Assembly (NCBI RefSeq): GCF_026262505.1
Contig: NC_067206.1
Span: 7,282,879 to 7,346,878, forward strand
Direction: 5' to 3'
DNA length: 64,000 nucleotides
From: Trichomonas vaginalis G3
Lineage: Eukaryota; Parabasalia; Trichomonadida; Trichomonadidae
Each line of letters opens with the position of its first letter. Position 1 is the stretch's first letter. Below, one piece after another: positions 57,433 through 64,000 of the stretch. A program made the position numbers and the translations under genes. The notes under the pieces were generated by a model. The model was not told where the DNA came from. It saw nothing but the letters and a program-made list of their open reading frames with translations, and did no database searches.

Positions 57433-57963
57433 TTATTCAATATCATGAGAAAAATCAAAGATATGACAGAGATTATCTAAAAAACACGAGAAGTCATTAC
57501 AGTATTTGCATGGTACTCTATTAATATATTTGAAGTTATACAAAATTGTTCTGTAAATTGTATTTTCTGTTTGAATATCGAGATTTTCTGAGTTAATTTT
57601 TCCGAAATCTTTGAATTTGTGTAATTGAATTCCATATTCTTTGTAAAACAAGAAGTTTGAAATATTCATGAGATTGTTGACTTCTTCTATATGATATTCA
57701 TCATATATGAGTTTAGCAAGAAATAAATATGACCTTTTATAGCGATTGTTATACGGAATAATATTTAAAACATCTGCTATAATATTTACAGCGAGATGCT
57801 TCTTCGAACCAATCAATTCTGTTTTGATCATTTTGTAAATTGAGTTTAATTCTTCTTCTTTTTCAGTTTTCAGCTGATACAGTGCATTGCATGAATCAAT
57901 GTAATGCTTATTGATACTTCGCAATTCGCCGTATTTATTTGGATGAATGTCTTGGTCAGACAT
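57433..57963 (-). CDS. Ankyrin-family N-terminal protein (YKEYGI type), truncated
   Basis: About 176 residues started at MSDQDIHPNKYGELRSINKH. The frame can be extended upstream by 31 residues but without family support. Typical family features are CNALYQLKTEKEEELNSIY, ADVLNIIPYNNRYKRSYLFL and ISNFLFYKEYGIQLHKFKDF, then LDIQTENTIYRTILYN. Full-length members continue into many ankyrin repeats. Here the frame ends soon after (FDFSHDIE) and no repeats follow downstream. It is probably a truncated gene or a pseudogene. The gene at 43,560 is a paralogue. Confidence 0.65.
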   Translation of the reverse strand: MSDQDIHPNKYGELRSINKHYIDSCNALYQLKTEKEEELNSIYKMIKTELIGSKKHLAVNIIADVLNIIPYNNRYKRSYLFLAKLIYDEYHIEEVNNLMNISNFLFYKEYGIQLHKFKDFGKINSENLDIQTENTIYRTILYNFKYINRVPCKYCNDFSCFLDNLCHIFDFSHDIE

Positions 57964-58330
57964 TAAATTTTGTATTTGCAATTTGACATATAAATGTATT
58001 TCAAACTCATTAGAAGAAGCAAATATTATGTTTGACATGTGGAAATCAATGATCACAAAGATTTCGGAAATAATTTATAAACTTAAATTAAGTTCATAGG
58101 TGTTAAATGACACAATAACAATAAACAAGTCGAAAGCAATAAGCTTGAGAAGATCACCCAGACAATATTCCATTAATAAATAGAAATTGTCTTCGAATTT
58201 ATAATATTTATACAATTTAGACTTCGAGGATCGTCAAGCATCATTAGAGAGTCGACTTCAGCTTGCCCAAACCATGAAAATGAGTTTGGAATCTCTGCTC
58301 TTGTTTATTTGACATGTGATATGAAATAAA

Positions 58331-58687
58331 ATGGTGCGAGTTAAACATCGCTATATTATCTTCAAAATAATACCAGAAGATCCTAATGCTGCAGATTTTG
58401 GTGATGGTTATAGTATTCCAAAGAGCTTGGCGAAGCCATTTATTGATATGTTCGGAGATTTTGGAGCTGGAAACGTTTTAACTTCTGTTAATTTAGTTGT
58501 ATGGCAACCAGAAAAATTTACAGGTGTTTTAAGAGTAGCTCGTGATTGGGCAACAAACTACGTGAAAATGTTAGATACTATCAAAGAAATTCATGGAATT
58601 AAAGCAAACATAAAAGTCCCTCATATTTCAGGAACAATTGATCAAGCACAAAGATGGATTGCTAATAACCAAGAAACTTTGAATTGA
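58331..58687 (+). CDS. POP5: RNase P/MRP protein subunit Pop5
   Basis: A 118-residue frame starting MVRVKHRYIIFKII, the hallmark Pop5 start (MVRxKxRYLL). The middle DMFGDFGAGNVLTSVNLVVW and the turn FTGVLRVARDW match the family's core, where strands carry G..G...... and TG...R. The end GTIDQAQRWI matches the conserved GTI..cqk.l helix. Pop5 is a core subunit of nuclear RNase P and RNase MRP, which trim tRNA 5' ends and process pre-rRNA. Length is close to the archaeal and yeast proteins. No intron and no extension is seen. The identification is by motif reading only. Confidence 0.8.
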   Translation: MVRVKHRYIIFKIIPEDPNAADFGDGYSIPKSLAKPFIDMFGDFGAGNVLTSVNLVVWQPEKFTGVLRVARDWATNYVKMLDTIKEIHGIKANIKVPHISGTIDQAQRWIANNQETLN

Positions 58688-59244
58688 ATTGAAAAATTAC
58701 AAATCTAATTCGAAAATATCATATTCAAGCCTAAAAATTGTTGTCCATTCCAATGGCGATGAAAATTCATACAAATTCTTCTTCCCAGAAATTTCTGGTG
58801 AATTCTCAAAAGAAGTAGGCGTTTTCACCGCAAAAGATCTTAAATTCGATAGCTCTACATCATCATATGGACTCCTAAGATGAGCTACTGCTCTAAATGT
58901 AATTGATGAAGTTTAATTTCTTGTTGTTATTGTAATTATGATAAAAAAGAAGAAATGAATAATTAGAAACTTTTAGTGCAATTACATTTTTAACTATTTT
59001 GCTTTATAAACTTATTTTCATAAATTTCTTTTTCAAATTCAATTTTTAACATGAAATTCTCTAGATATTCAGGTACTCGTAAGTTATGGATTCTTAAACC
59101 ATGAAAATGAGTTTAAAATCTCTGATATTATTTTAAATTCTTTGCGTTTTTCATATAAATTATCTGCGATTTTTATAAAACTCAATAACTTATGCTATAA
59201 CTATTATAGCTTTCTTCTGATTGATAATAAATTTTTTTTTATAG
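58688..59244. other. Intergenic with a possible gene relic
   Basis: Directly after the Pop5 stop the plus strand reads LKIVVHSNGDENSYKFFFP...GVFTAKDLKFDSSTSS to a TGA at about 58,883. The composition is protein-like, but no ATG precedes it. It may be the relic of an unknown gene. The rest is AT-rich and ends in a T-tract before the Vps8 start. Confidence 0.4.
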
Positions 59245-62200
59245 ATGACGGAATCGGAAGAAACAAACTTCATCGTCATCACCAAAATCAAAGAATTTCC
59301 CATGCCTGATGGACAACCTATGGCTATTGCATTTAACTATCCGCTTATTGCGATTGTAGTTTCATCGAAAACCATAGTTACATTTAATTTTGAGACAAAA
59401 TCAACTGTTAAATTAGAAAGGCAGCTTATAGGTGAAGAGAATGTAGTCCTCTGTGCAGATGTCAGCCCAGACAGGACGCATATCGCTACAGGTCATTCAG
59501 ATGGTGAAGTTGTTGTATGGTCTCTACAATCAAAAACATCACTTATATCCACCAATACATCGGAACCAATATCATTCATCGCTTTCGGATCGGCATTTTC
59601 GATTTTTCATTCAGATGCGATGGGCAATTTATCAAGAACGACTGTTTCTCAAAATATCTTCAAGAAAAGCGTCACAACACAAATATTATACAATTTCGAA
59701 CAACCTCTTACCGCTCTTGCCTATCATGATAATGCTTTATACGTTTCAACATCAACTCATACACTTGCATACTTAATAACGCCAGAATTTAGATCGCATT
59801 GGACCGACCATACTTGTACATCATGCTTCGCCTTTTTAGAAACAGCAAATTCAAAGTTAATCGCAAGAGGTGTTGGACATAACGTTATTATATCAAAATA
59901 CGATGGAACTCTTATCAGAACTGTTGAGTTCTCTCAAACTCCGAACGTTGTATCCATGCTAAGTGAGAATTCAGTCTTAGTTCTCTTTTCTGGAAATTGC
60001 GAAATGGCTGTAGGCGAAAGAAGGTTCAGGAGACATGTTCCGAAGGGTCCATCACTTGCTTTCAAGGACAAAATTTATGTCGCTGGCTCGGAATTGATTC
60101 AATTATCAATTGCAAGCATAAGTCAAAGAGTTGAGAACTATATACAAGAAAATAACTGGCCAATGGCATTAGCACAGATCACCGAGCCAGACGATATCGA
60201 TGATTTACAAGGATTACTTAAAAAATACGTAAAATCAGATCAATTCAATCCACAAGAGCTTTTCAAGTTCGTTGAGAGGATGAATATGACTGATTTCGTT
60301 GTCCAGATGATGTTTACGGATAAAAAAGAGCAAATTTTGGAGGCTTTCATCGAATCCGGAATTACAAAATGGAAATTAACACTTGAATTCATTATCGAAG
60401 CCGCAAAATGCATCAAGGATGATCAGAAGCTTATTAAATTCCTAACATCAGTCGAATTAAACATAGAATGGCTACAAACAATTTTTAATCTTTGTTTTGA
60501 CAGAGGTCTCGTTGATTTGATATCAGAACTAGCATTAGAATATTGCTCTGATATATACATGGCCCTTCTCGTATACGAATACAGCAAAAATTACGAGAAA
60601 GAACATAATTTAATCAGATCTATCTTAATGCCTCAAAATCCAAGCACGGTTGCCCTCAGAATGAAACAAGATTGTGTTAAATTCCTTTCTACGGTCGATC
60701 TTTACGGTTTTGTAAACTATGATTCACAATCTGCTCTCCAAATCTTCCAAATCGCTCTAGATCTGAGTCCACACCTTGGATTTTCCATCTCCACCATCAT
60801 CAACCACATAATTCCTAGTTTAGACCCTTCTTCCACGTTTTGGGGAATTTTGATTCCACAAATTGTCCAATATTCTATTATCGTTGACGATAACTCATTG
60901 AATGCGATCAACAGATTCATATTCCTTCCTTCAAAAAGTGATGTTTCGATTAGAAGGGAAATGTTGAACGCATTACTCAAAACGAACCAAATAAAGGACT
61001 TAAGGAAGTATCTCATCATGACGAGGAGCGCCGGGTTCACAGATTGCGAACTGAAAATCATAGAACTACTCAAGGATCCAGAAGAATTATTGTATTTTAT
61101 TATCCAAAATCAGGTCAAAGAATTCGCAAACGAGCTTAAGAAGGTGACTAACAATGATAGCGAGACAATCTCTAAGATCCTCGTTAAGCATTGTAAGACT
61201 TTGCTCGGTGTAAATCCGGATGAATACACAGAAATGGTTTGGGAGTACGGTAAGAGCGATTTGACGATACGGGTATACAAGAACTTAAAAGATTCGCATG
61301 CTTTGTCATGGCATTTCCTTCATAGAATCTTCAGTAACCATAAAGAATTTTATGAAGCGGCTGATGAGCAATCTTCCGAATTCTATGCAATGAATCTTGC
61401 TAGATACCAGCCAAAAACATTGCTTGATAGTCTGAAGAATATGAAATCCATACCATTAGACAAATTATTAAATACTTGCATGGAAAGAGGTATTTTAGAC
61501 AGCGCTTTGTACCTATGCTTACTCACTCAGGAAATAGATAAAGGTGTAACATTCAGTTCCGAGTACTTGCTCAATTCTCTTATGGAACAAGGAGGTGACA
61601 AAAATGTTGTAAATGAAATTGTCACTTTTTTGAGTTCGATCAGTTCCAATCCAGATTATGAAGAGAATTGGGTTAAGTTATTAAGCGTATTCCAACTCCC
61701 TTTATACGCAATTAAAGATGATACAACAAAACGCCAAAATATCTTAAATCTTTTAGGAGATTTCATACAAACAATGACATTAGTTGTCGAGCCTGTCTTC
61801 GTTACCCAGAATCTAACAACTCTTTTCTCGTTTTTGCCGTTCAAAGATTCAAGATCTTTGGTTTCAAGGGTTTTCAAGACGATAAGAGAGAAAACAGAGT
61901 TCACAAGGACATTCTCTCACATCGTAAAGGACGAAAGTGTTTGCGCTCAGTTGAATTTCGTTAAGAAATTAAGTAATGGCCACGAATACGACGCAGAACG
62001 CTGTGCAACATGTGGACAAAGACTATGTGCTTGTAACGCGTATGCAGCAAGGTGCGGACACGTTTTCCATTCGGAATGCGCCAAAAGTGCTTGGTGTCCG
62101 ATTTGCCAAAGAGGATTCCAGCTCGTTGACAAGAAGGATGAAGGACAGACTTTGCAGGGTGTCGCAATGCTGACTAACTTTGAAAATAAGGTGAAAGAAA

Positions 62201-62304
62201 GCGAAATTAAACCTCAACAGAAGACAAACCAGACGAACCTCTTAAATCCAAAGAAATTGGAGATGCCATTGATAGGAACTCTCGTTCAACAAATCTATGA
62301 TTAA
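59245..62304 (+). CDS. VPS8: Vps8-like CORVET subunit with C-terminal RING
   Basis: A 1,019-residue frame. The first 300 residues form beta-propeller repeats, including VLCADVSPDRTHIATGHSDG followed by VVVWSL, the Vps8 'SPD..L..G...G.I.VW' type. A long helical solenoid (about 310-900) follows. At about 920-965 lies a RING-H2 finger: RCATCGQRLC, then RCGHVFHSECAKSAWCPICQ. The order propeller, clathrin-like solenoid, RING is that of Vps8 and Vps41. The propeller and length favour Vps8, a CORVET subunit that binds Rab5 and tethers early endosomes. The gene starts just after a T-tract. Confidence 0.8.
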   Translation: MTESEETNFIVITKIKEFPMPDGQPMAIAFNYPLIAIVVSSKTIVTFNFETKSTVKLERQLIGEENVVLCADVSPDRTHIATGHSDGEVVVWSLQSKTSLISTNTSEPISFIAFGSAFSIFHSDAMGNLSRTTVSQNIFKKSVTTQILYNFEQPLTALAYHDNALYVSTSTHTLAYLITPEFRSHWTDHTCTSCFAFLETANSKLIARGVGHNVIISKYDGTLIRTVEFSQTPNVVSMLSENSVLVLFSGNCEMAVGERRFRRHVPKGPSLAFKDKIYVAGSELIQLSIASISQRVENYIQENNWPMALAQITEPDDIDDLQGLLKKYVKSDQFNPQELFKFVERMNMTDFVVQMMFTDKKEQILEAFIESGITKWKLTLEFIIEAAKCIKDDQKLIKFLTSVELNIEWLQTIFNLCFDRGLVDLISELALEYCSDIYMALLVYEYSKNYEKEHNLIRSILMPQNPSTVALRMKQDCVKFLSTVDLYGFVNYDSQSALQIFQIALDLSPHLGFSISTIINHIIPSLDPSSTFWGILIPQIVQYSIIVDDNSLNAINRFIFLPSKSDVSIRREMLNALLKTNQIKDLRKYLIMTRSAGFTDCELKIIELLKDPEELLYFIIQNQVKEFANELKKVTNNDSETISKILVKHCKTLLGVNPDEYTEMVWEYGKSDLTIRVYKNLKDSHALSWHFLHRIFSNHKEFYEAADEQSSEFYAMNLARYQPKTLLDSLKNMKSIPLDKLLNTCMERGILDSALYLCLLTQEIDKGVTFSSEYLLNSLMEQGGDKNVVNEIVTFLSSISSNPDYEENWVKLLSVFQLPLYAIKDDTTKRQNILNLLGDFIQTMTLVVEPVFVTQNLTTLFSFLPFKDSRSLVSRVFKTIREKTEFTRTFSHIVKDESVCAQLNFVKKLSNGHEYDAERCATCGQRLCACNAYAARCGHVFHSECAKSAWCPICQRGFQLVDKKDEGQTLQGVAMLTNFENKVKESEIKPQQKTNQTNLLNPKKLEMPLIGTLVQQIYD

Positions 62305-63073
62305 TAATTCTTATTGATCAATTATTTTCATTCATAATTCTTATTTTAATTTTATTTATTAGTTGTAAAAAATATCTGTTTATAATAAGTTGTTTTCTGT
62401 TTTTTACGAATTTTAAAATTATCTGAAGTATTTGAAAACAAACAATCGTTAACCTTGTTGTGAAGTTCCTCCGAGGGCTCTCATCAAATGAATTACTTCG
62501 AACTTTATCCATTTCAACAAATTACAGAATAATTTGCCAGATAAATATAGTAATATGGTCAGATAAAAATTATAGTTGATAGAACTAAATAATCAAGGTT
62601 TTTGACTGCAAATAAGGATTTTGTTTTGCTAAACAAGGTATAGCATGGGAAATAAGAAGTTTGGCAATATCATTGCTATTATTGCTGCTTCATGAAGAGG
62701 AGTTTTATTATCAATATAGTCGGCATTAATATCTGAACCATGTGGAAAAAGAACTTCTACTGTTTCTTTGCTATTTTATCTTGCTGCTTCATGAAGAGGG
62801 GTTCTTTGATAATTGTCTCTTTTATATATATCTACATCATGGGAAATAACTATCTTTCCGGTTGAGTAAAATAAAAATTCAAGTAAACAATGTAAAATGC
62901 ATTTTACATTTACGACATTTTTTGAATTATATTCAAAAAGTGAAAGAATGTTGTTATCCTAATAGAAGAGATGTATTTTCGTGAAGAACACTTGAAATGA
63001 TTTCAATGGACTCACAAAAATATCGATTTTTGTAATAGAATTCACAAAAAGTAACGAATTTTAGATTTTTCTC
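62305..63073. other. Intergenic containing an ankyrin relic
   Basis: AT-rich. The stretch 62,640-62,960 carries decayed ankyrin repeats on the minus strand (separate entry). Nothing else was recognised. Confidence 0.5.
62640..62960 (-). pseudogene. Ankyrin-repeat relic
   Basis: The minus strand reads NYQRTPLHEAAR, a stop, then NSKETVEVLFPHGSDINADY and NKTPLHEAAI. These are two and a half ankyrin repeats of the trichomonad type, with at least one stop and no start. It is a fragment of a gene family also found at 43.6, 57.4 and 63.1 kb. Confidence 0.7.
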
Positions 63074-64000
63074 ATGACTGGAGATCTTACTGTAGATTTT
63101 GATTATATTGCGAACAACATACAATCATATATTGATCAAGAAAACTTTTTTGATATTCTTGAAAAAGAAGATATCCCAAAAGTCATAGAGAAAACAAATC
63201 TAAATTCAAATGCCTTCAAAGCTCTTCTTTCTCAAGGCAAAACAAAATACAATGCATCTAAAATGTATGGATTTGTCCGAAAGTGTACCATTTCAGTTAA
63301 TTCATTAGAAGAATTGATTAACGTTCTCAAAAGTTACAAAAAGCACCTGAAACTTAAATCATCTGGTGGTTTAATCAATTACTTAGAGAAATACAAGGCA
63401 GACAATATTACAAATTCTCAAGAAGTTTCGAAATTACAAAATGAAATACAAAACTTAAAAGCAAAGATTATGAGTTTAGAGAACGAAATTAATCAATATA
63501 AAGATGAAACTAACAGATATAAAGATGAAACTAATAAATGCAAAAATGAAATATCAAATCTGAAAAATTACATTGATTAACTTAAAAATGAAAACTCAGC
63601 ACTTAACAACAAAAATAGTCAGTTACAACAATCAATCAATGAATTTGCAGAAATTGCTAAATTAAAAACGAATTCTGATTTTGAAGATGTTTACTTTTTC
63701 CTTGAAAGAATTTCAAATAAAGTAGATAAATTGAAAATGTCTATTTCATGTGCAGCTGGTTTAAGTGAAAAGAGATCTAAAGATAAAGTCAATCCACTTC
63801 TTTATGCATGTATTCAAGGAGATCTTCAATTAGTAAAATCTCTTATAGAAGGAGGTTGTGACAGAGATGTAGTTTCTGGTTCTGATTTTAATGCTTTAAT
63901 TGAAGCATCATTTTATGGACAACTTGAAATTGTAAAATATTTAATTGGAATTGGATTTAACAAGAATTGTAAAAACAAATCAGATGGCGCTAGTCCAATA
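63074..64000 (+). pseudogene. Coiled-coil plus ankyrin protein with one in-frame stop, continues past the window
   Basis: The first 168 residues (MTGDLTVDFDYIANNIQSYI...) have the family N-terminal region (DIxxYIDxENFF, KVIEKTNLNS, ALLSQGKTKYN) and a coiled coil with the repeat YKDETNR. A TAA at 63,578-63,580 then interrupts. In the same frame the coiled coil goes on (NSALNNKNSQLQQSINEF) and ankyrin repeats follow (NPLLYACIQGDLQLVKSLIEGG, NALIEASFYGQLEIVKYLIG) to the window edge. A single in-frame stop with no other damage suggests a very young pseudogene, a read-through stop or a sequence error. The gene at 31,332 shares the N-terminal region. Confidence 0.75.

Overview
The window looks like nuclear DNA of a trichomonad, most probably Trichomonas vaginalis or a close relative. 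It is AT-rich, and apart from pseudogenes every gene reads as one intronless frame. Many stop codons run into TAAA, the trichomonad polyadenylation signal. Some starts are preceded by a TCA-type initiator. Two protein families are typical of this organism: short discoidin-like proteins, and ankyrin or coiled-coil proteins with the 'YKEYGI' or 'DIxxYIDxENF' N-terminal region. No rRNA, tRNA or CRISPR array was seen. All family names come from reading motifs by eye; no search was run.

Region 1 (1 to about 16,081) is the right-hand part of a Polinton/Maverick virus-like element, now a fossil. It has two KilA-N type DNA-binding genes, an HNH nuclease, an A32-type packaging ATPase, an SF3/D5-type helicase, penton-like and major-capsid-like regions and several structural-looking genes. 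Some frames are open and many are broken. Polymerase and integrase genes would lie left of the window. Its intergenic parts are packed with hairpin-forming words, iterons and a shared promoter-like box. The words are swapped in concert between copies, and this is one of the two most striking signals here.

Region 2 (16.1-20.4 kb) holds two small trichomonad genes, a gene remnant fused to a 121-bp tandem array of about 17.7 near-identical copies, and a 27-bp inverted repeat flanking that block.

Region 3 (20.4-36.9 kb) holds a VPS9-domain protein, a helical-repeat protein, a fringe-like glycosyltransferase, a coiled-coil protein, a methyltransferase and 14-3-3. It also has a cluster of five discoidin-like paralogues plus a relic, interrupted by a coiled-coil gene and a nucleoside phosphorylase.

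Region 4 (37,081-38,642) is an apparently undescribed non-autonomous mobile element of 1,562 bp. It has 22-bp perfect terminal inverted repeats and a 6-bp target duplication (AATTAT). Its inside is a 281-bp inverted repeat around six unrelated perfect or near-perfect hairpins. A second hairpin-bearing tandem repeat lies at 41.14-41.39 kb, and single hairpins follow three genes. This is my best candidate for a new system.

Region 5 (38.9-64 kb) holds a BAR-PH-ArfGAP-ankyrin protein, a divergent Hsp70, a frameshifted kinase, a nicotinamide riboside kinase-like protein, two coiled-coil proteins and a PP1-like phosphatase. It continues with a syntaxin-16-like SNARE, a carboxymuconolactone-decarboxylase-like protein, a polytopic membrane protein, Pop5 of RNase P/MRP, and Vps8 with a C-terminal RING. 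Several decayed ankyrin-family genes lie between them. The VPS9, ArfGAP, SNARE and Vps8 proteins all belong to endosomal or Golgi traffic, but they are spread along the DNA and nothing suggests co-transcription.
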